DNA of 64,000 nt from Aquimarina spongiae (GCF_900141785.1 NZ_FQYP01000002.1:434001-498000), one strand, 5' to 3'. Numbered from the stretch's first letter, positions 1-9,978 are shown. Made by a program: numbers and translations. Notes: generated by a model from the sequence alone, not told the origin.

Positions 1-1181
<1,181 letters not shown>

Positions 1182-1183
1182 TG

Positions 1184-1191
1184 CAAATATA
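1184..1191 (-). promoter_or_regulatory. guaB -7 promoter element
   Basis: Read on the minus strand this is TATATTTG, matching the flavobacterial -7 consensus TAnnTTTG, 24 bases upstream of the guaB ATG. No clear TTG -33 box is seen at the expected 19-base spacing, so this is a partial promoter match. Confidence 0.5.
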
Positions 1192-1475
1192 CGTTTTTTT
1201 AAAGAATACTTCATGTTATCCTTATGTTATTTTTTTACAAGATTTTGAAAACCCCTAACAAGTTTTTGACCTTATCTAAAGAATATCCACATTTCAGCAT
1301 AAGGCAATAACAAACATCGTTAAAAAACATTATTTATCGACAAAAAGCGAAATTTTATCAAAAAAAGTTAATTATTTATTAACAAAAACTAATTTATTAA
1401 CATTTTTTTAATACAAAACTTGTATATTTCTGTTGATAATTGATCACACTGCGTAAGTCCCCAAAATGAATCGCT
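1192..1475. other. AT-rich divergent intergenic region
   Basis: Separates guaB (minus) from the PAP2 phosphatase (plus). It contains a weak -7 candidate TATATTTC at 1423-1430 for the phosphatase without a good -33 partner. I see no small ORF or stable hairpin in the rest. Confidence 0.4.
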
Positions 1476-2258
1476 ATGAAAAAAATTATATCCCTATGGC
1501 TTGTATGCCTTTGTTGTCATACTTCTATTGCCCAATTGACTCCCAAATCAGAACAGAAAAATGATTTTACGAAGTATTACCAAACCGAACAATCAGTAAA
1601 GAAAAGGAAACTTACTGGAAGGCTAGTTCCCATTGCATTAATAACCACTGGAGTCTTATTGTCTACCAACGATTTTGAACAATCTTTACAAAAAGATTTG
1701 CGAAGTTCAATCGGTAATGATTTCAATACCAAAATAGATGATTATACCAGGTATATCCCTGTATTACAAATGTATACTGCAGACATTTTGGGAGTTAAGG
1801 CTCAAAATCATTGGTTTGACCAAACAAAGATTTTGATTTTATCTTCTTTATTGAGTAATGGTACTTCTACTCTTCTGAAAAAAGAAATTTATAAAAAAAG
1901 ACCTGGAGATTACGCAGAGAACTCCACACATGCAAACTCCTTCCCATCTGGACATACCACCACTGCCTTTACTACCGCTAGCGTTTTGTATGAAGAGTTC
2001 AAAGATACAAGCCCGGCTTTAGCATATAGTGGATACGCTTTTGCAGTGATGACCGGAGCTTTACGAATGATGAACAATGCACATTACCTATCCGATGTAT
2101 TGGTAGGTGCTGGAATTGGTATTTTGGCAACCAAAGTAGTGTACCATTTTGAATACTTATTCGATTGGAATCCATTTAAAAACTTAAAGGGAGTAGCATT
2201 TGCTCCTCAATACAACGATAGTTATGGTTTAGGTTTTTACTTTACCAAAGTGTTTTAA
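1476..2258 (+). CDS. PAP2-family membrane-associated phosphatase
   Basis: Type 2 phosphatidic acid phosphatase family, probably acting on a lipid phosphate (for example undecaprenyl or phosphatidylglycerol phosphate) at the periplasmic face. A signal peptide ending in SIAQ is visible at residues 1-20. All three family signatures are present: KxxxxxxRP (K135 to P143), PSGH (157-160, catalytic His160) and RxxxxxHxxxD (R197, H203, D207). Length 260 residues is normal for periplasmic PAP2 proteins. It is a single gene with no operon partner. The substrate cannot be told from sequence. Confidence 0.88.
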   Translation: MKKIISLWLVCLCCHTSIAQLTPKSEQKNDFTKYYQTEQSVKKRKLTGRLVPIALITTGVLLSTNDFEQSLQKDLRSSIGNDFNTKIDDYTRYIPVLQMYTADILGVKAQNHWFDQTKILILSSLLSNGTSTLLKKEIYKKRPGDYAENSTHANSFPSGHTTTAFTTASVLYEEFKDTSPALAYSGYAFAVMTGALRMMNNAHYLSDVLVGAGIGILATKVVYHFEYLFDWNPFKNLKGVAFAPQYNDSYGLGFYFTKVF

Positions 2259-2430
2259 TCACAGAATTCTTAAAAATATTCAAATAACCCATAGAAAAGG
2301 GAAATACCCCCTGGTCAGAATCCGTGTTTTCCCTCTACCGCGTAAAAGCTATATCCAATAACTTTGGAACAAATATTGATAATACCAATAAAACAAACAA
2401 TCATTAATTCTTAAAAAAGCAATACCAAAA

Positions 2431-2766
2431 ATGGTTTTTACACACAAAATAGAAAGCTATAACATTAAGATTATTAGCAACTATGCAGAAGGTGGAGGTT
2501 ACCAAATGGGGTATGTATACTTGTATGGGGAAAATTCAAAGTATTTAGGTTGCCTGGGGATTATCAAAAATGATAAGGCACTTCCTAAAAACAAACTGAA
2601 AGCAGACAAAACGTTTTCGGTGTATTTTCACGAATCAGGTTTACAAACTATACTGAATACCTTCAAACAACAAAATCCTATTTTTATTCAATTTGATTCC
2701 AGGTCGCTACTGGCTTCATTGATGGTAGGAAAATACGAAGAGAACGGTAATGATATTGCCGCTTAG
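2431..2766 (+). CDS. Hypothetical small cytoplasmic protein (111 aa)
   Basis: I do not recognise the family. The product has no signal peptide or membrane segment. Its N-terminal half is beta-rich in appearance (IESYNIKIISNYAEGGGYQM, then VYLYGENSKYLGCLGII), followed by a mixed C-terminal part, consistent with a small alpha/beta domain. Codon use resembles the neighbours and the frame is open for its full length, which supports a real gene. It stands alone between a PAP2 phosphatase and a PagL-like protein, so context gives no function. Confidence 0.6.
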   Translation: MVFTHKIESYNIKIISNYAEGGGYQMGYVYLYGENSKYLGCLGIIKNDKALPKNKLKADKTFSVYFHESGLQTILNTFKQQNPIFIQFDSRSLLASLMVGKYEENGNDIAA

Positions 2767-3058
2767 AATAAAAAGGCCTTTACCATAAAGTAAAGTCTTC
2801 ACTCTCAATTAACACATGGGCCAACCGTAAAAGAGAGTACTAAAAAATATTAATTGTGAAAAATGTAATTGGTCACAATACGGTAACAGTGGAAGTGTTT
2901 TAATTACGGACTTTTCGAATTGATTGAGGTCTTTTTATCTTTTTTCCTTGTTTCTACCTAGGAAAAAACTCGATCTCGGGCATATTTATCATTTTATTAC
3001 CTGATTAATTTTATCGCCACCTAAATTTTAAGTACCTTATTTGTACATATATAGAGGT

Positions 3059-4135
3059 ATGCTTAGAATTATTATACTCTGCATCATATTGGGGACTTAT
3101 AGCATTGTGAATGCCCAATCGGACTTAAAATTTTATGGTGTAAAATCACACTACGGTTTTATTATTGCTCATACTCCAGACCTAAAACCTATATCTCAAA
3201 CCAACCCGTTTGGATTACAAATTGAAATAAGTAAGCTCAAAACCAGTGATAAAGCCTGGAAAACTTGTTTCTGCTATGGAAAAACGGGTTTTGCTTTTGC
3301 GTATTTCAACTATGCAAATCCTGATGTATTGGGGAATTCATATAACCTTATCTATTTTGTAGAACCTTATTTTATTTATCAAGGACCATTAAAATTCTCT
3401 CTTAGAGGATCTATCGGTGCAACATATCTGGATACTATTTTTGATGAAGAAACCAATCCAGACAATCTACTTTTTAGTACCAATTTGAGTTTTTATCTGG
3501 CCTTATCGCTCAATCTAAATTATCATTTCAATAATGGTTATGCCATCAATCTTACTGCAAATTACAACCACATCTCGAATGGAGGGCAAAAACAACCTAA
3601 TAAAGGGATGAACTTCCCCACACTATCCCTTGGTGTTGACAAGGTGATCGGTGATTACAAACTAACTCCTAAGCCAGATGAACTAAAAAAATATTCGACC
3701 TCCTGGAACTACTACCTTGGTGGTTTTGCTAGTTTAAGATCTTCTGATCGTGAAGCCGAGGCATCCAATCATCCATTATTCGGAGTACTGGGAGGAGCCC
3801 TCAAACCTTTATCCCGAATAAATGGCTTCAATCTGGGAGCAGAACTATGGTATGATTGGTCTGATGAAAAGCGAGCAGAAAACGAAGGAATAAATGAATC
3901 CGCTTTTTCTTCAGCGATTACGGCAGGTCATCATTTTTCTGTAGGCAACTTCTATTTTCTTCAACAGTTTGGGATCTATATTACCCATCCCGAAACATTA
4001 CAACCCAATGATGTATATCAGCGCTATTCTTTTTGGTATCGTATTGCAAATCGATGGACTATAGGTGCTTCTTTGATTGCCTACGGAAGAGTAGCAGATC
4101 ATATGGATGGTAGATTGATCTACATCCTCGAATAA
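3059..4135 (+). CDS. PagL-like lipid A 3-O-deacylase family outer-membrane protein
   Basis: Member of the acyloxyacyl hydrolase/PagL family (PF09411), outer-membrane beta-barrels that remove the 3-O acyl chain of lipid A. The signature around the catalytic His-Ser is visible as NHISNGG (about residues 170-176 from the start chosen here), inside beta-strand-like repeats rich in aromatic residues. A signal peptide LRIIILCIILGTYSIVNAQ begins at the ATG at 3059; an in-frame ATG at 3041 would add six residues ahead of the hydrophobic core and is less likely. At 358 residues it is longer than classical PagL (~170), because a second region after residue 200 resembles another barrel section. Substrate in this organism is inferred. 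Confidence 0.78.
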   Translation: MLRIIILCIILGTYSIVNAQSDLKFYGVKSHYGFIIAHTPDLKPISQTNPFGLQIEISKLKTSDKAWKTCFCYGKTGFAFAYFNYANPDVLGNSYNLIYFVEPYFIYQGPLKFSLRGSIGATYLDTIFDEETNPDNLLFSTNLSFYLALSLNLNYHFNNGYAINLTANYNHISNGGQKQPNKGMNFPTLSLGVDKVIGDYKLTPKPDELKKYSTSWNYYLGGFASLRSSDREAEASNHPLFGVLGGALKPLSRINGFNLGAELWYDWSDEKRAENEGINESAFSSAITAGHHFSVGNFYFLQQFGIYITHPETLQPNDVYQRYSFWYRIANRWTIGASLIAYGRVADHMDGRLIYILE

Positions 4136-4216
4136 AACATGAATTAAAACATATCATTTTAAATCCAAGAAAACAAAACGCTTCACAACCATCTAATAAT
4201 CAAATGTTTAAAAGTT

Positions 4217-4232
4217 TGGCACAGCTATTGAT
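4217..4232 (+). promoter_or_regulatory. Sigma54-like promoter (-24/-12)
   Basis: TGGCAC (4217-4222), five bases, then TTGAT (4228-4232) matches the sigma54 pattern TGGCAC-N5-TTGC except for the last base. The spacing is exact. It predicts transcription from about 4243, 32 bases ahead of the small ORF at 4275 and upstream of a strong terminator at 4398. No enhancer-binding regulator is encoded nearby. Confidence 0.4.
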
Positions 4233-4274
4233 TTATATAAACCAAATAATACAAACAATTAAAATTAATAGTGT

Positions 4275-4373
4275 ATGAAAACTTTAAACTTTACATTCGG
4301 ATTGGACTTTAAACCATTTATTAACTTTTTAAAAGAACTTCCAGCATCTTGTAGTTACGCAATTCACAGGTAA
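4275..4373 (+). CDS. Small ORF (32 aa) between promoter-like site and terminator
   Basis: Encodes a 32-residue peptide starting MKTLNFTFGLDFKPFINFLK and ending AIHR, with a phenylalanine-rich amphipathic stretch. No family is recognised and its coding status is uncertain; the transcript could instead be a small RNA. It is supported mainly by context: a sigma54-like promoter 40 bases upstream and an intrinsic terminator 25 bases downstream define a unit of about 200 nt in an otherwise empty 305-base gap. Confidence 0.35.
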   Translation: MKTLNFTFGLDFKPFINFLKELPASCSYAIHR

Positions 4374-4397
4374 TGGAAACAAAACGCAATAACTAAG

Positions 4398-4441
4398 GAC
4401 GGTTACACTGAATAAGCAGTACGTGTAGCCGTCATTTTTTT
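4398..4441 (+). terminator. Intrinsic terminator after small transcription unit
   Basis: GACGGTTACAC (4398-4408) pairs with GTGTAGCCGTC (4423-4433) with one G-U pair, around a 14-base loop, followed by a T run (4435-4441). It ends plus-strand transcription just before the convergent gene at 4441-4899. Confidence 0.8.
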
Positions 4442-4899
4442 TAGCCCTCCAAACATTTCCCATATTCGCAATCTTCAGCGAGACCTTTTGAATAACTCAC
4501 CTTTGAGACAATATCCATAATGAGATATACTTTATTTTTTACAAGAACAGAAACATAGTCTGGTTGCCAATGTATCGAAATATGTTTTTTTCTAATGTTT
4601 TTTATATATCCAAACGAATTAACTATTGAAGAAGGCAACAAAGTATCCGCAACCGGTTTTTCTTGTATAGAAGCATCATTTTTTTTGGGATTAATTACAG
4701 TGCACAGAAAGCCTTTAAAGTCAATTCCTCCTTTGTCTGATCGCAATAAATACACCCAAACATTATACTCATTTTCTTCGATCATTATAGTTCTCCCAGT
4801 AGCATTATCTGTAGAGGTAATAAAAATAGTATCCTGATGATTTCTGGATCCATTGATCAAAAACCACTCCCTAAAAAAGGATGACAACAATTTCTTCAT
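4441..4899 (-). CDS. Hypothetical protein (152 aa)
   Basis: Family not recognised. No signal peptide or transmembrane segment is evident despite a short hydrophobic start (MKKLLSSFFREWFL). The body alternates charged and beta-prone segments (TGRTIMIEENEYNVWVYLL, KVYLIMDIVSKVSY), consistent with a small cytoplasmic alpha/beta protein. The tail DCEYGKCLEG holds two cysteines. It is monocistronic: a terminator closes the plus-strand side, and the next minus-strand gene stops at 5049 in a separate unit upstream. Confidence 0.6.
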   Translation of the reverse strand: MKKLLSSFFREWFLINGSRNHQDTIFITSTDNATGRTIMIEENEYNVWVYLLRSDKGGIDFKGFLCTVINPKKNDASIQEKPVADTLLPSSIVNSFGYIKNIRKKHISIHWQPDYVSVLVKNKVYLIMDIVSKVSYSKGLAEDCEYGKCLEG

Positions 4900-5048
4900 T
4901 AAATATATTACTTAGTGCTATTTAAACATGGCCATTCCCCATCAACCATATTTTTAGTAAAACGTAGCTAAGCAACGAACATACTTAAATATTCAATACA
5001 GAAACTACGGGTTCCCGTAACCTGCATTTATTTTTATCAACATCCCTT

Positions 5049-6341
5049 TTATTTCGATTGAATTGACTTCATCATTTCTTGAATTTTGCCTTCGAGTAGT
5101 TGTTTTTCTTGCTTGGATCCGGTCAAAGCAATGGCATTTTCAAAATGGGCGATTGCCTTGTCTAATTGCTGTAGTCTTTTATTAATCTCTCCCAAAGATG
5201 CATGATAAAGGTAATACCCTTGTAATTGTTTTTCGTTTTTGATATGATCAATCGCTTCCAATGCTTCTAGTGGCCCGTAGAGTTCAAGAATAACCAAGGC
5301 TCGATTTAGAAATACAACGGGATCAAAAGCCAGTTTCAGAAGAATATCGTAATACTCTAAGATCTTTTTCCAATTGGTGTTTTCGTATTGTCTGGCACTA
5401 CAATGTTCGTAGGCTATTGCTGCTTCCAGATGATAGGTAGACAACTGATTTCCAAAAGATGCTTTATTCATATACAATTTCCCAGAGTCGATCAAAGATG
5501 GGTCCCAAAGTTTTCGATCCTGTTTATCCAAAAGAATCAACTCTCCGTTGCTCCCTAAACGACTATCTACTCTTGCTGCATGAAAACACATCAGTGCCAT
5601 CAACGCATATACTTGTGGTAGTGCTGTTCTTTCTTCAGAAAATAGAGAGCGGCATAATAACATGGCTTGACCAATTAAATCTTTTCGAATGAGGTCATTA
5701 GAATGTGTAGAATTATATCCCTCGTTAAACATCAAATAAATGGCGCTCAACACCGTATTGGTTCGTAAAACAATCTGATCTGGTTTGGGTATTTGGGGTT
5801 TAATCTTATGTTTCCTGAAGTACTCTTTGGTACGATACAAACGTTTTGAAACGGTATCTTCACCAGTCAAAAAAGCTTTTGCCACTTCTTTGGTACTGAA
5901 TCCACACAAAGATTTAAGAATAAAGGTAATTTGGTTTTCTGGAGAAATATTTGGGTGACAACAGGCAAACATCATCGCCAGGAAATCATCTTTTATACTA
6001 TCTTCTTGCCAATAGGTATCCATAGTCGCGCCCAAGGTATAATTAGATGTTAACAATTGCCGCTGAGGATCCGAAAAATCAATAACCCGACTATGTTTAT
6101 TTCGTCGGATGACATCGATTGCTCTATTCTTTGCCGTACGATACAACCACGCACTTGGGTTATCTGGAAGTCCTCTATATTTCCAGGTCTCTAATGCCTT
6201 TAGCAAAGCATCTTGTACCACATCCTCGGCCAGTTCTATATTTTCTGTTCCAAAGATCTTGATCAAAACAGCAACCATCTTTCCAGATTCTTTTCTGAAA
6301 AGATGGTTTACCGTAGCTTCTATGTTATTGTAATTCTCCAA
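5049..6341 (-). CDS. ECF42-type RNA polymerase sigma factor with C-terminal DUF6596/TPR-like domain
   Basis: An extracytoplasmic-function sigma factor of the large two-part kind (430 residues against ~190 for ordinary ECFs). Region 2 is seen at about residues 15-80 (AEDVVQDALLKALETW, then NPSAWLYRTAKNRAIDVIRR) and region 4 at about 110-165 (LCGFSTKEVAKAF). The remaining 260 residues form the DUF6596 domain (AIYLMFNEGYNSTHS) and a helical TPR-like tail that in this group replaces an anti-sigma factor. Two YCII/DGPF genes lie immediately upstream (6-base gap), the hallmark partner of ECF42 factors. The inducing signal is unknown. Confidence 0.93.
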   Translation of the reverse strand: MENYNNIEATVNHLFRKESGKMVAVLIKIFGTENIELAEDVVQDALLKALETWKYRGLPDNPSAWLYRTAKNRAIDVIRRNKHSRVIDFSDPQRQLLTSNYTLGATMDTYWQEDSIKDDFLAMMFACCHPNISPENQITFILKSLCGFSTKEVAKAFLTGEDTVSKRLYRTKEYFRKHKIKPQIPKPDQIVLRTNTVLSAIYLMFNEGYNSTHSNDLIRKDLIGQAMLLCRSLFSEERTALPQVYALMALMCFHAARVDSRLGSNGELILLDKQDRKLWDPSLIDSGKLYMNKASFGNQLSTYHLEAAIAYEHCSARQYENTNWKKILEYYDILLKLAFDPVVFLNRALVILELYGPLEALEAIDHIKNEKQLQGYYLYHASLGEINKRLQQLDKAIAHFENAIALTGSKQEKQLLEGKIQEMMKSIQSK

Positions 6342-6346
6342 ATGAA

Positions 6347-6688
6347 TTACATCGGGCTTATTTCCCGAACTTCTACACTACAGTTATAAGTAATGCTAGG
6401 ACAGTTTTTAGCAATTTCGGTGGCACTGTCTAATGATTCGGCTTTGATCAATAGATATCCGCCTACAAGCTCCTTACCTTCAGCAAGAGGGCGATCAATC
6501 ACTTTTTTACCAAAATCCAACAAGGTTTTCCCTTCATTCATCAAAGGTTGACCTCCTAGCAATTTTTCTTCCTTTGCCAAGGTATTCATCCAATCTTGCC
6601 AATCCTCCATATGTTGTTGCATTTCTTCCGGAGAATTCTGGGCATACAATTCTTGCCCTCCTCTTATAATTAATAAAAAATCACTCAT
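6347..6688 (-). CDS. YCII-related (DGPF) domain protein, copy 2
   Basis: A small YCII-family protein of the kind encoded with ECF42 sigma factors; biochemical function unknown. The start at 6688 (MSDFLLIIRGGQELY) is chosen because it aligns with the start of its upstream paralogue (MKEFMFLFRGGDEVW) and avoids overlapping it; a start at 6715 would overlap by 16 bases. Shared blocks include SPEEMQQHMEDWQDWM, IDRPLAEGKELVGGYLLIKA and the closing VEVRE. About 113 residues. Confidence 0.87.
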   Translation of the reverse strand: MSDFLLIIRGGQELYAQNSPEEMQQHMEDWQDWMNTLAKEEKLLGGQPLMNEGKTLLDFGKKVIDRPLAEGKELVGGYLLIKAESLDSATEIAKNCPSITYNCSVEVREISPM

Positions 6689-6699
6689 AGCAAAATGGT

Positions 6700-7047
6700 T
6701 TAATGTTCTGGCCACACTTCGCGCACTTCAACTCCAGAAGCATCCCAACGAAAACCTGGACATCCTTTGGCCATTTCTGTTGCTTCTTCGATGGAATCTG
6801 CTTTTATCCTTAGATACCCTCCAACAAGTTCTTTACCTTCGGTTAAAGGGCGATCAATGATACTTGTTCCTTTATTTATCACTGTTTTTCCTTGAGTTCG
6901 CAATCTTTCTCCACTTACGAATTTACCCTGTTCTGCAATTTCGCCGATCCATTGCTGCCAGTGCTGCATGTGTTCTTGTTGTTCTTCTGGAGATTTGGTA
7001 TCCCATACTTCATCTCCTCCTCTAAAGAGAAACATAAATTCTTTCAT
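6700..7047 (-). CDS. YCII-related (DGPF) domain protein, copy 1
   Basis: First gene of the three-gene unit YCII-YCII-ECF42. The 115-residue product has the conserved SPEEQQEHMQHWQQWIGE helix, IIDRPLTEGKELVGGYLRIK and GVEVREVWPEH. It is clearly paralogous to the next gene, pointing to a tandem duplication. No signal peptide, so cytoplasmic. A role as target or cofactor of the sigma factor is inferred from the conserved pairing only. Confidence 0.88.
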   Translation of the reverse strand: MKEFMFLFRGGDEVWDTKSPEEQQEHMQHWQQWIGEIAEQGKFVSGERLRTQGKTVINKGTSIIDRPLTEGKELVGGYLRIKADSIEEATEMAKGCPGFRWDASGVEVREVWPEH

Positions 7048-7325
7048 GTGTTTGTTTTTTTAATGGTTTATATTTTTTTTACACCATTATGACGAACATC
7101 GATCTTTTATTTGGACAATATTTAGAAAAAAAATAAAAATTAGCTCTCCTGCATTATTTTTCTATGAGCAGATATGCTATATAGAGATGGCCTTTATTGG
7201 GTGTGCCCATATCATCGAAAAAGGAATATCAGATTGCTCAATCAACGTCATTTTTACCCCAAACGGACCATTATAAAAATAGTACTTTAGTATTCTAGAT
7301 GCATCAGTAGTTAAGAACAATATCA

Positions 7326-7694
7326 CTAATGCCCTCTATATCTAGTGTACGGTAGTTTCATGTTATCCATGGTTAACACAAGTACATCTTGGTTAAGCAT
7401 AAATTCTATACACATTTCTGCACCATTTTGTTTTTCAGAAGCTTTTAAACAGAGTTTATCATTTTTTACAGACCAGAATCTTTTCATTGGCTCTCCTATA
7501 GACTTTTCTGTTGCTGTTCCATCTGAGTTTAATTCTATATAGGTCTCATCATCTCCATCCATCATCCACTTCCCTACCAATTCTTCCGGGTTTTCCTGAT
7601 CAAAGGATAATATCTTGCTATCGGTCGTGCTCGCATTAGCGAAATGCAATGTAAAAAACATCAATACCCCTAAAAAAACAACATTAACTTTCAT
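7326..7694 (-). CDS. Secreted small lipocalin-like hypothetical protein (122 aa)
   Basis: Signal peptide at residues 1-22 (KVNVVFLGVLMFFTLHFANA). The mature part has the layout of short flavobacterial lipocalin-like domains: ELVGKWMMDGDDETYIELNSDG near the start, then alternating strands to LVLTMDNMKLPYTRYRGH. The opening LxGxW-like motif and short beta-rich length support a small periplasmic or surface beta-barrel/sandwich. Ligand and role are unknown. It is unlinked to an operon; about 110 bases separate it from the next upstream gene. Confidence 0.65.
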   Translation of the reverse strand: MKVNVVFLGVLMFFTLHFANASTTDSKILSFDQENPEELVGKWMMDGDDETYIELNSDGTATEKSIGEPMKRFWSVKNDKLCLKASEKQNGAEMCIEFMLNQDVLVLTMDNMKLPYTRYRGH

Positions 7695-7807
7695 AAGCTC
7701 CGAATTTAATCCAGTTTAAATTTAATATTTTTTAACGTATCCTCATCTATACTTTTTAATATCTTTTCACAATTCTTTAAGAAATATCTATTCGCATAAC
7801 TTACTTT

Positions 7808-8704
7808 TTATCTGTAACTATCCAAAATTTTAGCATCTACCCAATAAATATCTCTATTACTGGTGTAAAACAAGTACTTACCATCATTACTCACAAAAGG
7901 ACAAAGCTCATGATTTTTGGTATTTATGGATGCTCCCATATTTTTAGCTTTTGTCCAACTGCCATCTTCTTGCTTAAAACTTATGTACAAGTCTCCTCTA
8001 CCTAAGCCGTCTTTTCTAGTAGCACAAAAAATAACATACGACTCATCTAAAGCTACAAAAACATCCGCCTCGTATGCTTTGGTATTGATGGCGGTACTCA
8101 ACTTTATCGGTTTTTGAAATTCATTGTTGCGATAAGTCGCACTATAAATATCAAAATTGTGTCCCTCATCCTGGGTAGTATTTTTATTAGAACTAAAATA
8201 CATCGTTCCCTCAGCAGTAAACGATATATAGTATTCGTTGGATTGAGTATTGATATTTGGTCCTGCATTAATAGGTGACGACCAACCATCCTTTTCCCGA
8301 ACAGAATACCAAATATCATAATCTTTACCCTCTCCTTTTCCATTTAATGGCCGATTAGAAATATAATAAAGTCTGTTTTCGTCTGGAGATAAAAAGGGAT
8401 CATTAAAACCGTAAACCTCGTGTGCAACTATTATTTTTGGAGTAGTCCAAGAGTCTTTTTCCTTTCGAGTATATCTAATTTCTGCCCTATTTCCCGTGTC
8501 TACACCATAAAAAAATTCTTCTGCATTCTTTGAAAACACAGAACCAAATTCATATTCGTCTTCATTAGAAATAATTCCCGGAGCAAAAATTTCTGGAGTT
8601 GTTCCTGGCGCCTTCTGTTTTAGATATGTTCCATTATTTTGTGAATATGCGTAGTCTGTTGCCACTAGTAAAAGTGCAATCCAAAGGTATTGTCTAAAAA
8701 TCAT
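7808..8704 (-). CDS. Secreted PD40/TolB-like beta-propeller protein
   Basis: Signal peptide ending AYSQ near residue 22, then repeated PD40-type blades with the signature of sequences like FLSPDENRLYYISNR, YISFTAEGTMYFSSNK, FVALDESYVIFCATRK and FVSNDGKYLFYTSN, each followed by a D-IY/W strand. Such propellers bind peptides or other proteins in the periplasm or at the surface; no enzymatic residues are seen. At 298 residues it holds four to five visible blades. It is followed by nothing co-oriented within 100 bases and preceded by an NTF2-like gene 40 bases upstream, with which it may be co-transcribed. Confidence 0.82.
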   Translation of the reverse strand: MIFRQYLWIALLLVATDYAYSQNNGTYLKQKAPGTTPEIFAPGIISNEDEYEFGSVFSKNAEEFFYGVDTGNRAEIRYTRKEKDSWTTPKIIVAHEVYGFNDPFLSPDENRLYYISNRPLNGKGEGKDYDIWYSVREKDGWSSPINAGPNINTQSNEYYISFTAEGTMYFSSNKNTTQDEGHNFDIYSATYRNNEFQKPIKLSTAINTKAYEADVFVALDESYVIFCATRKDGLGRGDLYISFKQEDGSWTKAKNMGASINTKNHELCPFVSNDGKYLFYTSNRDIYWVDAKILDSYR

Positions 8705-8744
8705 TGATGTTGTTTCTTAAAAATTGGATAAATACTTGATAGTT

Positions 8745-9167
8745 CTACTTAGAGGCTAAGTCTTGTGTTTTCTTATAAAAAATCTTGTTCACGATTTTCC
8801 ATTCTCCATTGATCTTTAGTAGATTCATATAATCAATGAAGGTAAAATTTGGGTATTCAATTTCTAATTTTGCATTGGCAGCATGTCCAGACACATTGAT
8901 ATAATCAATTCTTGTTTTTCTGTTTTGTTTAGGACCAGGTTTCATTTTTCCAAAAAACTCCAGTGCATTCACTTCTTTGTATTCGTCTCCTATAAATTTC
9001 ATAGTAGCCGTTTCATGAAATGCCTTTTTTAGGGTCTCAAAATCATTGTTGGTACCTCCATCCAGATAATAACGTACAGTTTTTTCTACAAGAGCGTAGT
9101 CCGATTCTTGTGCCTGGCAAAACGCAATAGCCATACACATTGCTAATAAAGTGATTGTTCGTTTCAT
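8745..9167 (-). CDS. Secreted NTF2/lumazine-binding-like protein
   Basis: NTF2-like fold of the putative lumazine-binding family: ALVEKTVRYYLDGGTNNDFETLKKAFHE followed by the strand-rich half ending in LLKINGEWKIVNKIFYKK, a very common signature in Bacteroidota. A signal peptide (residues 1-19, ending FCQAQ) places it in the periplasm. Length 140 residues is standard. Ligand or enzymatic activity is unknown; such domains are often scaffolds. It probably forms a two-gene unit with the PD40 protein downstream. Confidence 0.82.
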   Translation of the reverse strand: MKRTITLLAMCMAIAFCQAQESDYALVEKTVRYYLDGGTNNDFETLKKAFHETATMKFIGDEYKEVNALEFFGKMKPGPKQNRKTRIDYINVSGHAANAKLEIEYPNFTFIDYMNLLKINGEWKIVNKIFYKKTQDLASK

Positions 9168-9373
9168 TTTGATGATTTGTTATATTAATAAGAATTAGGT
9201 GATGCTCTAAAGTAGAAAAACAATTTGGATACTTCTCATAAAAAAAACTTAATCCTTTTTGCAACTGACTAAAAATGAAAAAATTAAAAAAATGACCTTT
9301 AAAGGGTAGGGTTATTCTTTTTTGAAACGTTACACTATAAAATGCTCGTGGATTACCTCTAAAGCTACATGGC

Positions 9374-9407
9374 AAAAAGGGAACGCTGTTTTATGTGTTC
9401 CCTTTTT
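9374..9407 (-). terminator. Intrinsic terminator of the DUF1203 gene
   Basis: AAAAAGGGAAC (9374-9384) pairs with GTTCCC plus a T run (9397-9407) around a 12-base loop. On the minus strand the hairpin follows the stop at 9422 and ends in a T run. The A/T tracts on both sides make it potentially bidirectional. Confidence 0.75.
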
Positions 9408-9421
9408 TATTAATATTCACT

Positions 9422-9901
9422 TTATGCCCTTTCGATTTTACAGATGTAACAACCTGCCTCGGCATTTCTGGCATGTAGATACGATACTTCTTTGTGCTCT
9501 TCAAAGATTTGCGAAATTAATATATCCACATCATCATCCTTGACCAATTGCGTAAATACCATTTTTTGATCTTCATTATATCCAATCAGTGTCAATGGAA
9601 AATTTTTGGTATCTGCCTTAATCTCTGGAGGGAAAACATGGATATTTTGATACGGTGCTACTTCTTCTTTATGAATAAAAATAGGTCCCGGTTGGTCAAA
9701 TGCATTAGCAATTTCAAACGGACTATGTCTCAGCAATAGTCTTTTGTCCTTCCCCGGTTCAAAAGGTTTTAATGAAAATCGGCAAGGACCATATCCACTT
9801 GCAAGTTGTTCAACAACGGGATAGCCATACGCATCTATTTTGGTAGCTTTAATTCTCGAAACATACTCTTTTGATAATGGCACAATTCTAAATGTATTCA
9901 T
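9422..9901 (-). CDS. DUF1203 domain protein
   Basis: 159 residues matching the DUF1203 family: GYGPCRFSLKPFEPGKDKRL near residue 36, the central block RHSPFEIANAFDQPGPIFIH, and the end LHARNAEAGCYICKIERA. The family has no established function. Cytoplasmic, no signal. Conserved cysteines at about 40, 152 and 155 could bind metal, but this is not established. It is downstream of the Ada-like gene by about 77 bases on the same strand and ends at a strong terminator, so the two may share a transcript. Confidence 0.85.
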   Translation of the reverse strand: MNTFRIVPLSKEYVSRIKATKIDAYGYPVVEQLASGYGPCRFSLKPFEPGKDKRLLLRHSPFEIANAFDQPGPIFIHKEEVAPYQNIHVFPPEIKADTKNFPLTLIGYNEDQKMVFTQLVKDDDVDILISQIFEEHKEVSYLHARNAEAGCYICKIERA

Positions 9902-9978
9902 CGTTTTGATTTTAAAGTTCTGCTACAAAGATGAACTTTAACGATCTCGTATACCACCCGAATATTGCTCAATGTATG

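Noticed and set aside
2280..2340. Partial hairpin (AGGGAAA with TTTCCCT) after the PAP2 phosphatase gene.
   Set aside because: The stem is only seven pairs, the loop is long and no T run follows, so it does not make a convincing terminator.
7148..7320. A minus-strand open stretch (about 45 codons, ending AHPIKAISI) looked like a decayed gene between the YCII pair and the lipocalin-like gene.
   Set aside because: It has no start supported by a promoter or known family, and its 5' end overlaps the neighbouring gene's stop; a chance open frame is as likely.
9043..9375. A minus-strand frame of 110 codons upstream of the NTF2-like gene.
   Set aside because: It overlaps the NTF2-like gene's signal peptide in another frame, and its sequence is that of low-complexity AT-rich intergenic DNA.
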